This document shows positions 1 through 5,733 of a stretch of 5,739 bases of DNA, piece after piece; position 1 is the first letter of the stretch; each line of letters begins with the position of its first letter. The notes beneath the pieces are model-generated. The model made no database searches. It was given only the letters and a program-made list of their open reading frames with translations, and was not told the origin of the DNA. Source of the DNA: Lentisphaeria bacterium UBA1784. Its GTDB lineage: Bacteria; Verrucomicrobiota; Lentisphaeria; Victivallales; Victivallaceae. The translations under genes were made by a program, and so were the position numbers. Location: the NCBI GenBank assembly GCA_002315455.1, contig DCGG01000087.1, positions 1 to 5,739 of the forward strand, given 5' to 3'.

Positions 1-416
1 GGCGTGTAAGGATTGTCGCACTTGTAGGCAAACACGGCCTCCTCGCTCAGCACCGCGAAACCGTGGGCAAATCCCCGGGGGATGAAGAGCTGACGCTTAT
101 TTTCGCCGGAGAGTTCCACGGCGACGTGCTTCCCGTAGGTGGCGGACCCTTTGCGGATATCCACCGCCACGTCAAGCACCGCGCCGGAGATCACCCGGAC
201 CAGCTTCGCCTGCGTGTAAGGAGCCGCCTGCCAATGCAGTCCGCGCAGCACGCCGAAACTGGACTTGGACTCGTTGTCCTGCACCCACTTGCAATGGATG
301 CCAGCTTCAGCAAAGGCGGCTTCGCTCCAGGACTCAAAGAAATAGCCCCGGGAATCTCCGAAAACTTTCGGTTCTAAAATAACGACGCCATCAATGGCAG
401 TCCCGATCACGTTCAT
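1..416 (-). CDS. rfbC: dTDP-4-dehydrorhamnose 3,5-epimerase, 3' end cut by window
   Basis: This is the cytoplasmic cupin-fold enzyme that epimerises dTDP-4-keto-6-deoxyglucose at C3 and C5, the third step of dTDP-L-rhamnose synthesis. I translated the minus strand from the ATG at 416-414 and obtained 138 residues before the window edge; the family is usually about 180 long, so the C-terminal quarter is missing. Diagnostic stretches are EPKVFGDSRGYFFES (15-29), VQDNESKS (45-52), VLRGLHWQ (56-63) with the expected catalytic His61, KLVRVISGAVLDVAVDIRKGS (71-91), and FIPRGFAHGF (111-120). Tyr131 and Tyr137 lie where the family has its conserved tyrosines. The catalytic Asp nearer the C-terminus falls outside the window. 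The ATG overlaps the rfbA stop codon in an ATGA, and only a weak purine-rich Shine-Dalgarno precedes it, so translation probably depends on coupling to rfbA. The identification is firm; only the end is unknown. Confidence 0.96.
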   Translation of the reverse strand, partial: MNVIGTAIDGVVILEPKVFGDSRGYFFESWSEAAFAEAGIHCKWVQDNESKSSFGVLRGLHWQAAPYTQAKLVRVISGAVLDVAVDIRKGSATYGKHVAVELSGENKRQLFIPRGFAHGFAVLSEEAVFAYKCDNPYT

Positions 417-1279
417 TCCGTCACCATCCGTTTCAAATACTGACCGTACTCGGTTTTCAAAAGATCGGAGATGTTCTCCAAAACGTCCGCTTTCGTCATC
501 CAGCCGTTCTCGTAGGCGATCTCCTGCAGGCAGGCCACCTGCAACCCCTGCCGGGTCTCGATGGTACGGATGAAATTGCCGGCATCCAGCATGGCCTCGT
601 GGGTACCGGTATCCAGCCAGGCGTAGCCGCGTCCCAGTCGTTCCACCTGCAGATCGCCGCGTTTCAGGTACTCGTTGTTGACAGTGGTGATCTCCAATTC
701 CCCCCGGGCGGATGGCTTGATGGTCTTGGCGATCTGCACCACGTCATTGTCGTAGAAATAGAGGCCGGTCACGGCATAGTGCGACTTGGGGTTCGCAGGT
801 TTCTCCTCGATGGAGAGCGCCTTGAAATTCTTGTCGAACTCCACCACGCCGAACCGTTCCGGGTCGCTGACGTAGTAACCGAAAACGGTGGCACCTTTCT
901 CCCGCGCCGCCGCTCTCTTGACGAGGTCACGCAGATGAGCGCCGTAGAAAATGTTATCGCCGAGGACCAGCGCGACCTTGTCGCTTCCGATGAATTCCTC
1001 GCCAATCAGAAAAGCCTGCGCCAAGCCCTCCGGCTTCGGCTGGACCGCATAGGTAAGTTTGATGCCGAACCGGGTACCGTCCCCCAGCAGACGGACAAAA
1101 CTCGCCTGATCCTCGGGGGTCGTAATGATGAGGATATCGCGGATCTGCGCCAGCATCAGCACGCTGATGGGGTAATAAATCATCGGCTTGTCATAGACAG
1201 CCAGAAGTTGTTTGGAAACACCGCGGGTGATGGGATGAAGACGCGTTCCCGCTCCGCCGGCTAAAACGATACCCTTCAT
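413..1279 (-). CDS. rfbA: Glucose-1-phosphate thymidylyltransferase
   Basis: This enzyme catalyses the first step of dTDP-L-rhamnose synthesis, joining glucose-1-phosphate and dTTP to give dTDP-glucose and pyrophosphate in the cytoplasm. The protein has 288 residues, the usual length for RmlA. The nucleotide-binding signature GGAGTRLHP (8-16) is followed by SKQLL (22-26) and YDKPMIYYP (29-37). Other family blocks are QPKPEGLAQAF (80-90), LGDN (106-109) with the Mg-binding Asp108, EEKP (158-161), GELEITTVN (193-201) and WLDTGTHEAM (221-230) with the second metal ligand Asp223. The frame stays open 21 codons further upstream, but I chose the ATG at 1279 because the family starts at MKGIVLAGG, AGGAG lies just upstream (about 1286-1290), and the upstream extension would run inside rfbB. 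The start overlaps the rfbB stop as ATGA and the stop overlaps the rfbC start in the same way. Confidence 0.98.
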   Translation of the reverse strand: MKGIVLAGGAGTRLHPITRGVSKQLLAVYDKPMIYYPISVLMLAQIRDILIITTPEDQASFVRLLGDGTRFGIKLTYAVQPKPEGLAQAFLIGEEFIGSDKVALVLGDNIFYGAHLRDLVKRAAAREKGATVFGYYVSDPERFGVVEFDKNFKALSIEEKPANPKSHYAVTGLYFYDNDVVQIAKTIKPSARGELEITTVNNEYLKRGDLQVERLGRGYAWLDTGTHEAMLDAGNFIRTIETRQGLQVACLQEIAYENGWMTKADVLENISDLLKTEYGQYLKRMVTE

Positions 1280-2349
1280 TTTGCTTCTCCTGTTCCGAGT
1301 CGCTCCATTTTGTAGGAGCCGTTCAACACGTGGGCGCACCAATCATCCTTGTGTGCAAGATACCACTCCACCGTCTTGCGGATGCCGGTCTCGAAGGTCT
1401 CCTGCGGCTTCCAGCCCAGTTCCCGTCCGATCTTGGAGGGGTCGATGGCGTAGCGCAGATCGTGCCCGGGGCGATCCTTCACGTGAACGATCTGTTCCGC
1501 ATAGGAGCGTCCGTCCTTGCGGGGCCGAAGTTCATCCAGCAGGGAGCAGATGGTCTTCACCACGCAGATGTTGGTCTTTTCATTATGACCTCCGATATTG
1601 TAGGTCTCTCCGGGCTTGCCGGAGGTAGCCACCAGATAGAGGGCGCGGGCGTGATCTTCCACGTAGAGCCAATCCCGGATCTGCAATCCTTCGCCGTAAA
1701 TGGGCAGTTCCTTGCCGTCCAGAGCGTGGAGGATCACCAGCGGGATCAGTTTCTCGGGGAAGTGATACGGCCCGTAGTTGTTGGAGCAGTTGGTGACGAC
1801 GGTGGGCAGTCCGAAGGTCCGCTTCCAAGCCCGGACGAGGTGGTCGCTGGAGGCCTTGCTGGCGCTGTAGGGCGAACTGGGCGCATAGGGCGTCGTCTCG
1901 CGGAAGAAATCCTCGGGGCCGTTCAGGTCGCCATAGACCTCATCCGTGGAGATGTGGTGAAAGCGGAAAGCGGCCTTCGCCTCATCGGACAGGGTCATCC
2001 AGTATTTGCGGGCAGCTTCCAGCAGGGTGTAAGTCCCCACGATGTTGGTCTGAATGAACTCCCCGGGACCATCAATGGAGCGGTCCACGTGGCTCTCCGC
2101 CGCAAGGTGCATCACGTGGGTGGGTCTGAAGTCGGCGAAGATCCGGTTCATGGCGGCGGCATCGCAGATATCCGCCTTCTCGAACCGGAACCGATCCGAC
2201 TTGGAAACCGGAGCAAGATTTTCCAGATTTCCGGCGTAGGTCAGTTTGTCAACGACGCAGACAGAATCTGCGGTTTTCACAATGATGTGCCGCGCCACCG
2301 CAGAACCGATGAATCCGGCTCCGCCAGTCACAAGAATCCGAGCTGCCAT
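1276..2349 (-). CDS. rfbB: dTDP-glucose 4,6-dehydratase
   Basis: This is an NAD-dependent extended short-chain dehydrogenase that turns dTDP-glucose into dTDP-4-keto-6-deoxyglucose, the second step of dTDP-L-rhamnose synthesis. The protein has 357 residues, a normal length for RmlB. The Rossmann motif GGAGFIG is at 9-15, with Asp34 placed to bind the adenosine ribose. STDEVYG (134-140) supplies the Thr135-Asp136-Glu137 catalytic set, and YSASK (161-165) holds the Tyr-Lys pair. NNYGPYHFPEKLIP (190-203), RDWLYVEDH (225-233) and KDRPGHD (291-297) are typical of the family. I place the start at 2349 rather than the in-frame ATG at 2364, because that upstream ATG overlaps the Shine-Dalgarno sequence and the shorter form begins directly at the family N-terminus. 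It is the first gene of the rfbBAC operon, about 80 bases downstream of the proposed transcription start. Confidence 0.98.
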   Translation of the reverse strand: MAARILVTGGAGFIGSAVARHIIVKTADSVCVVDKLTYAGNLENLAPVSKSDRFRFEKADICDAAAMNRIFADFRPTHVMHLAAESHVDRSIDGPGEFIQTNIVGTYTLLEAARKYWMTLSDEAKAAFRFHHISTDEVYGDLNGPEDFFRETTPYAPSSPYSASKASSDHLVRAWKRTFGLPTVVTNCSNNYGPYHFPEKLIPLVILHALDGKELPIYGEGLQIRDWLYVEDHARALYLVATSGKPGETYNIGGHNEKTNICVVKTICSLLDELRPRKDGRSYAEQIVHVKDRPGHDLRYAIDPSKIGRELGWKPQETFETGIRKTVEWYLAHKDDWCAHVLNGSYKMERLGTGEAK

Positions 2350-2355
2350 TGCCCA

Positions 2356-2362
2356 TCTCCTC
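2356..2362 (-). promoter_or_regulatory. Shine-Dalgarno of rfbB that decides its start
   Basis: Read on the minus strand this is GAGGAGA, six bases before the ATG at 2349. An alternative in-frame ATG at 2364 overlaps it and has no comparable ribosome-binding site at a suitable distance, so 2349 is the better start. Confidence 0.75.
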
Positions 2363-2437
2363 ATTTTTTTGAGTATTATTTCCCGTTTTTAGCGGAGAAA
2401 CACGTATTTCAAATCAAGAACCAATTCCAACGTTGCT

Positions 2438-2466
2438 AATATACACCGGGAAAACTGGAAATGCAA
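2438..2466 (-). promoter_or_regulatory. Putative sigma-70 promoter of the rfbBAC operon
   Basis: On the minus strand a -35 box TTGCAT (2466-2461) is separated by exactly 17 bases from a -10 box TATATT (2443-2438). Transcription would start near 2431 and leave a leader of about 80 bases before rfbB. The call rests on box match and spacing only. It stands back to back with the promoter of the divergent permease gene. Confidence 0.6.
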
Positions 2467-2527
2467 TCCTATTTGCACATACACCGCCTTTTTTGTTTTT
2501 CAGATGCCGTTGCCCCCCACCCTCCCC

Positions 2528-2556
2528 TTGATTTCATGCGCTTGAAAAAGTATATT
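2528..2556 (+). promoter_or_regulatory. Putative sigma-70 promoter of the DMT permease gene
   Basis: A -35 box TTGATT (2528-2533), a 17-base spacer and a -10 box TATATT (2551-2556) lie upstream of the permease start. Transcription would begin near 2563, giving a leader of about 35 bases. The -10 box is identical to the one proposed for the divergent rfb operon. Confidence 0.6.
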
Positions 2557-2597
2557 ATGAAATTATCTTTCGATCACAACAGCAGGAGAACAAGAAC

Positions 2598-3509
2598 ATG
2601 TTCTTCGGTATTATTGCACTCTCACTGGTGGGCTTGAGCTGGTTGCTCTGGGGGATCGTCATGGGACGGGCTCCCAAGGACGGAGTGGACGTCGGCTCTC
2701 TGCTTTTTCTGACGGCAGCCACGACGTTTCTGATCAGCGTTGGGGCGGGGCTTTTTCAGGAGCTCCCGGCCGATCTCAAAACGACCGGAGCGGTCTTTCT
2801 TTGCCTCTTCGCCTGCGGCATCGTCAACAACCTCCAGCTTGTCGTGCTGGCCAAGGCGATGCAGATGGGTCCCAACGGCGTGATCTGGAGCCTGACCCAA
2901 TCGGGGTTTGTGATCCCCTTTCTCATGGGGGTGCTGATATTTCACACGGATGCCTCCGGGATCCGCTGGAGCGGCTTTCTCTCGATCATCCTCTCGTTGC
3001 TTCTGCTGGGCTTTGCCAAGGAGGACAATGGTCAAAACCAGACCGGATGGCGTTTTTTCACATTCCTCGCCTTCATCATCACGGGCGTTTCTCAATCATT
3101 GAGCAATCTTCCAAGCTACATTCCCGATGCGATGGCCGTCTCCACCATCTGGAAGACCGCGTTCTTCGGTCTCGGCCTGGCGGCGGGAACCCCCATCTGC
3201 CGGGCCTGCGACGGCTCTTGGAATACCTTTCTGCCCAAACTCCGAGAGGCGATTCTTTCGCGCCGAGTCTGGTACTACTGCCTGCTGATGCAGATCTTCT
3301 CGCTCGCGGCGAATTGGTTTCTGCTCTACAAAGGCATGGATTCCCTTGCGGCGGCAGGAGCGGGGGCCATCGCCTATCCGCTGATGGTGGGGGCATGTCT
3401 CATCGGATTCGAAGGGTACAGCATTCTCATTCTGCGGGAGAAACGGTCTGCGCTCCAACTGCTGATGCTGGTGCTGTGCCTCCTCGGCGTGGTCGCGCTC
3501 GCCTTCTGA
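2598..3509 (+). CDS. EamA/DMT-superfamily membrane transporter
   Basis: This 303-residue inner-membrane protein has about ten hydrophobic segments, near residues 2-23, 33-53, 64-85, 92-115, 122-140, 151-171, 183-200, 224-245, 250-278 and 284-303. That is the usual layout of the drug/metabolite transporter superfamily, with two five-helix halves. The C-terminal part, with YPLMVGACLIGFEGYS (260-275), a conserved-type Glu281 in LREKRS (279-284) and a last helix LLMLVLCLLGVVALAF, resembles the end of EamA domains. The start has AGGAG at 2584-2588, nine bases before the ATG. The substrate cannot be read from the sequence; DMT members carry metabolites, sugars, amino acids or lipid-linked sugars. 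It is transcribed divergently from the rfb operon, which alone does not show a link to rhamnose. No strong terminator follows it. Confidence 0.85.
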   Translation: MFFGIIALSLVGLSWLLWGIVMGRAPKDGVDVGSLLFLTAATTFLISVGAGLFQELPADLKTTGAVFLCLFACGIVNNLQLVVLAKAMQMGPNGVIWSLTQSGFVIPFLMGVLIFHTDASGIRWSGFLSIILSLLLLGFAKEDNGQNQTGWRFFTFLAFIITGVSQSLSNLPSYIPDAMAVSTIWKTAFFGLGLAAGTPICRACDGSWNTFLPKLREAILSRRVWYYCLLMQIFSLAANWFLLYKGMDSLAAAGAGAIAYPLMVGACLIGFEGYSILILREKRSALQLLMLVLCLLGVVALAF

Positions 3510-3575
3510 TGCCGATGTTTCCCGTGACGGGATCATCCTGACCTCCTTATTTTTTCAAAATTTTCCGTCAGCGGC

Positions 3576-3604
3576 TTGACAGCAGGTTTTTCCCATACTA
3601 TGTT
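3576..3604 (+). promoter_or_regulatory. Putative sigma-70 promoter of the LolA-like gene
   Basis: A consensus -35 box TTGACA (3576-3581) is followed after 17 bases by TATGTT (3599-3604). Transcription would start near 3611, giving a leader of about 54 bases. The leader contains a small inverted repeat, TCCC/GGGA at 3618-3630, too short to interpret. AAGGA at 3650-3654 is the likely ribosome-binding site. The 155-base gap 3510-3664 holds nothing else I can support. Confidence 0.65.
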
Positions 3605-3664
3605 ATTGCCGAGTCCCTCCCGATATGGGATCTTTGTTACCCTAAAAATAAGGAACTTTCTTCT

Positions 3665-4792
3665 ATGAGACTTCGATTCCTTGCAACGATCGTCGCGTTT
3701 TGCACTGTGCTGGGACCGGTCTTCGGTCTCTCCGTCCGGGACGTCCGCAACAATAACATGACCAAGGGTCGGGCAGACTCCATCCAGTCGGCGCGGCTGG
3801 TCTATCGAATCGTCAGCGATTCCTCGAAGGAATCCACTCTGCTGATCCGGGCGGTGCGTCCCAACCGGTTCCGTTTGGACTTCTATTCCGGGAAGGATCA
3901 CAAGTCCGTCTGCATCTCCGGGGGAAGCGGCTGGACCAGGCTTTCCGATCAGACGGTACAGGCGCTGACGGAAGCGGATGTTGCAGAAGTGGAGTATGAT
4001 GCGGCCTTCCTGCCCTTTCCGATCCTGGACAGGCGCATCTACGTCGAACCGAAGCTGGTGAAAAAAGAAGTCGTCGACGGGATCCCGTGTGATCTCTACG
4101 AGACCCAGGGCATCAAAGACGAGGATTTTCAGTTGAAACTCTGGGTCGATACGCAGGCCACGCCCAACCACCTCTACAAGATGGAGACCAATGACCACGG
4201 CAAGATGACCGTCGTTGTCTTTTCCAACTACCGGGACGCCAACGGAGTGCTTCTTCCCGGGACCGTTCAGATCTCCAACGATGACGGATTCTCCACCATG
4301 AAACTGCGTACCGCCCAGTGGAATCTTGACATCGAGGATACCATCTTCGTCCAACCGGAAGGTGCAGTGCCCCGCCCGGGAGCCTCCGGGATCACCGGCG
4401 ATGACCGGATGGTCTTAAACAGGACGATCGTTCCGATCAGCGATCAGGAAGCGGCCAAGATCCAACAGGAGATCGCAAATCTGGACATCCAGATCCAAGT
4501 CGCGAACGACGTGTTGAAACGTCTCGACGAAGGGATGCGCGCCAATCAGTCCTACGAAGTCCAGCTGGCCAGTCCCGGCGAAAACCGCTTCTACTACAGT
4601 TACTACCGTCACGCCTCCTGGTACCGGCATCACGACCGGTACCTCCGGCGGCGTGCCATGCGGGATTTGAGCCGGGCAAGTTCCAAGATGGCGAAGGATT
4701 ACGACAGCGCCCAGAAGAAATTGGTGGAACTTCAGATGAAGCGGGGACGGTTGCAGACCCGACTGAAGGCGGCCGGGCGCGAGGTGCAGTAA
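3665..4792 (+). CDS. Exported LolA-like protein with C-terminal helical extension
   Basis: I do not recognise a named gene. The 375-residue product starts with a Sec signal peptide (basic MRLR, hydrophobic 5-20, likely cleavage after Gly21 or nearby) and has no lipobox, so a periplasmic location is inferred. Residues about 38-232 look like the LolA/LolB-type beta-sheet fold: a strand-rich SARLVYRIV (42-50), VRPNRFRLDF (64-73), a KKEVVDGIPCDLYET segment (133-147), LWVDTQATPNHLYKMET (159-175), YRDANGVLLPGTVQIS (189-204), and a closing WNLDIEDTIFVQPEGA (219-234). This order is typical of outer-membrane lipoprotein-sorting-like proteins. A linker (235-255) leads to two charged, coiled-coil-like helices (about 257-293 and 333-372). 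These flank a Tyr/His/Arg-rich stretch at 309-330. LolA itself is only about 200 residues long and lacks this extension. The gene has its own promoter and terminator. Lipoprotein transport is only an analogy here. Confidence 0.75.
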   Translation: MRLRFLATIVAFCTVLGPVFGLSVRDVRNNNMTKGRADSIQSARLVYRIVSDSSKESTLLIRAVRPNRFRLDFYSGKDHKSVCISGGSGWTRLSDQTVQALTEADVAEVEYDAAFLPFPILDRRIYVEPKLVKKEVVDGIPCDLYETQGIKDEDFQLKLWVDTQATPNHLYKMETNDHGKMTVVVFSNYRDANGVLLPGTVQISNDDGFSTMKLRTAQWNLDIEDTIFVQPEGAVPRPGASGITGDDRMVLNRTIVPISDQEAAKIQQEIANLDIQIQVANDVLKRLDEGMRANQSYEVQLASPGENRFYYSYYRHASWYRHHDRYLRRRAMRDLSRASSKMAKDYDSAQKKLVELQMKRGRLQTRLKAAGREVQ

Positions 4793-4794
4793 AA

Positions 4795-4849
4795 CCGGAT
4801 TCTTCTGCAGAAAAAACCGCAGAAGTTCCGCGCTGAAATCAGAATCCGG
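4795..4849 (+). repeat. Nested inverted repeats in the 3' untranslated region
   Basis: CCGGATTCT at 4795-4803 is perfectly complementary to AGAATCCGG at 4841-4849. Inside it, CTTCTGC at 4802-4808 pairs with GCAGAAG at 4819-4825 around a ten-base A-rich loop. The two stems share two bases, so they could coexist only if the outer one is shortened to seven pairs. The structure starts two bases after the stop codon and abuts the terminator stem. It could protect the transcript's 3' end or assist termination; its role is inferred. Confidence 0.6.
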
Positions 4850-4886
4850 GGCCGGATCGACGCAGAAACGCCGGTCCGGCCTTTTT
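4850..4886 (+). terminator. Intrinsic terminator of the LolA-like gene
   Basis: GGCCGGATCG (4850-4859) pairs with CGGTCCGGCC (4872-4881) as ten base pairs with one G-U wobble, around a 12-base loop, followed directly by five T (4882-4886). This is a textbook Rho-independent terminator for the plus-strand gene ending at 4792. The T-tract overlaps the stop codon of the convergent minus-strand gene. Read on the minus strand the hairpin lacks a T-tract, so it is not a canonical terminator in that direction. Confidence 0.9.
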
Positions 4887-5313
4887 ATTTCTTCGTTTTG
4901 GGATATTTTCCCCGGGGGAAGGGAGAAAACAATCGGGCCACCGGCTTTCTGTCCTGATCGAAAAGCAGAAGTTCGTGTTCCTCGATTTGATAGAAGCGGA
5001 CCTTCTCCAGCATCCCGAAGAAGCCTTTTTCAAGTTCCGGGTGTCCATCCTTGGTCCGGGAGACGGCCACGGAACCGATCTGCAACTTTCCGGCGCCTTC
5101 GTCGATCTCCAGCGGAGCGAAAAAACGGCTGCTCTCCACCGCGCCGACCAGCCGTCCGTCCTGCGTGATCTCCACGTAGACGAAGGGCGGAACGTGCTTC
5201 GGCCGCCACATGGTCCCGCAGAGCGCCGGCGACATCAGGTTTGAAGATATCCCGGAACAGCCTGCCACGCAGAGCAGAAGCAAAAAAGCAAGAAATGATG
5301 GAAATTTTTTCAT
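4885..5313 (-). CDS. META-domain (HslJ-like) lipoprotein
   Basis: The 142-residue product begins with a lipoprotein signal peptide: MKK, a hydrophobic core, and the lipobox VAGC with Cys19 as the lipidated residue, so it should be anchored in the inner or outer membrane facing the periplasm. Residues about 33-130 match the META/HslJ layout: GTMWRP near the start, VEITQDGRLVGAV (47-59), SSRFFAPLEID (61-71), GKLQIGSVAVSRT (75-87), FFGMLEKVRFYQIEEHELLLFD (98-119), and RKPVARLF (122-129). The usual G-C-N-R/S element after the DGR strand is replaced by AVESSR, so the cysteine often seen there is absent. META proteins are linked to heat-shock or novobiocin resistance (HslJ) and to motility or virulence in some species, but no activity is established for this one. 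It is convergent with the LolA-like gene and divergent from the SH3 gene. Only a weak GGA precedes the ATG. Confidence 0.8.
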   Translation of the reverse strand: MKKFPSFLAFLLLLCVAGCSGISSNLMSPALCGTMWRPKHVPPFVYVEITQDGRLVGAVESSRFFAPLEIDEGAGKLQIGSVAVSRTKDGHPELEKGFFGMLEKVRFYQIEEHELLLFDQDRKPVARLFSPFPRGKYPKTKK

Positions 5314-5320
5314 TTTCCGT

Positions 5321-5348
5321 TTGTAGCCAGCGAAGTTTAAGTTATATT
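5321..5348 (+). promoter_or_regulatory. Putative promoter of the SH3-domain gene
   Basis: TTGTAG (5321-5326), a 16-base spacer and TATATT (5343-5348) lie upstream of the SH3 gene. Transcription would start near 5355. The -10 box matches the one proposed for the rfb operon and the permease, but the -35 box is weaker. Confidence 0.5.
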
Positions 5349-5352
5349 ATTC

Positions 5353-5381
5353 AATGTACAGTCAACTCGTCACTTTTTCAA
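5353..5381 (-). promoter_or_regulatory. Putative promoter of the META lipoprotein gene
   Basis: On the minus strand TTGAAA (5381-5376) is separated by 17 bases from TACATT (5358-5353), giving a start near 5346 and a leader of about 33 bases. A second possible -35, TTGACT, lies within the spacer but has poorer spacing to an AT-rich -10. The two promoters in this gap face each other, so the transcripts would overlap at their 5' ends. Confidence 0.5.
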
Positions 5382-5400
5382 ACGATCGGAGGTAATTTTT

Positions 5401-5733
5401 ATGAAGTCGTTCCCCATGTTTCTCGCCGCCGCCATCATCGGCATCCCGGCCATCGCCGCGGAGGTTGCGTCCACCGCTCCGGCGTCCTCTCCTGCCGCCC
5501 AGACAGCAGTTGCAGGCGTTCCGGCGAAAGTCACGGCAAACGTTCTCAACGCCCGTCTTGCCGCTGACCTGAAGACCCCATCCGCGAAGAAACTCCGCAA
5601 GGGCGATGCAGTGGTCATCACCGGAGTCAAGGGAAACTGGTATGAGATCTCCGCGCCTCAGGGCACGGTTCTCTACGCATCCGGAGTCTTTTCCAGAGCC
5701 TTGCCGTCCCGGAGAAAGACTCCGGATGCGTAG
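5401..5733 (+). CDS. Secreted bacterial SH3-domain protein, 3' end disrupted by fold-back
   Basis: The open frame encodes 110 residues. GGAGG at 5388-5392 lies eight bases before the ATG, a strong ribosome-binding site. Residues 1-20 are a Sec signal peptide with likely cleavage after the Ala-rich AIA or AIAA. An Ala/Pro/Ser/Thr-rich linker follows (21-41). Residues about 42-97 resemble a bacterial SH3 (SH3b) domain: AKVTANVLNARLAADLKTP, then KLRKGDAVVITGVKGNWYEIS and a final GTVLYASGVF. Such domains often bind peptidoglycan or occur in periplasmic and wall-associated proteins. From codon 106 the frame runs through an inverted copy of its own codons 90-97 and meets TAG at 5731-5733. I therefore regard the last 5-12 residues and this stop as unreliable and treat the gene as partial; the true protein may be longer, perhaps with further domains. 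Confidence 0.7.
   Translation: MKSFPMFLAAAIIGIPAIAAEVASTAPASSPAAQTAVAGVPAKVTANVLNARLAADLKTPSAKKLRKGDAVVITGVKGNWYEISAPQGTVLYASGVFSRALPSRRKTPDA

Noticed and set aside
63..377. Plus-strand open frame of 104 codons at the left end
   Set aside because: It is antisense to rfbC, whose motifs are unambiguous on the minus strand.
599..2439. Long plus-strand open frames (599-1264, 1281-1628 and 1330-2439) opposite rfbA and rfbB
   Set aside because: They lie antisense to clearly identified enzymes, have no family-like motifs or ribosome-binding sites, and are the expected by-product of GC-rich codon use.
2441..2486. Direct repeat ATACACCG at 2441-2448 and 2479-2486 in the rfb upstream region
   Set aside because: An eight-base match in a 250-base AT/C-biased gap is readily explained by chance, and no symmetry or third copy supports an operator.
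2490..2530. T-rich and C-rich tract between the divergent promoters as a riboswitch or small RNA
   Set aside because: I found no stable stem arrangement or known consensus; it is probably just spacer and promoter-flanking sequence.
3521..3531. Possible terminator of the permease gene, CCCG-TGA-CGGG
   Set aside because: The stem is only four base pairs with a three-base loop and the T-run comes about 20 bases later, so it is too weak to call.
3533..4354. A 273-codon minus-strand open frame opposite the LolA-like gene
   Set aside because: The plus-strand protein has a signal peptide, a coherent fold pattern, a promoter and a terminator, whereas the antisense product shows no recognisable domain.
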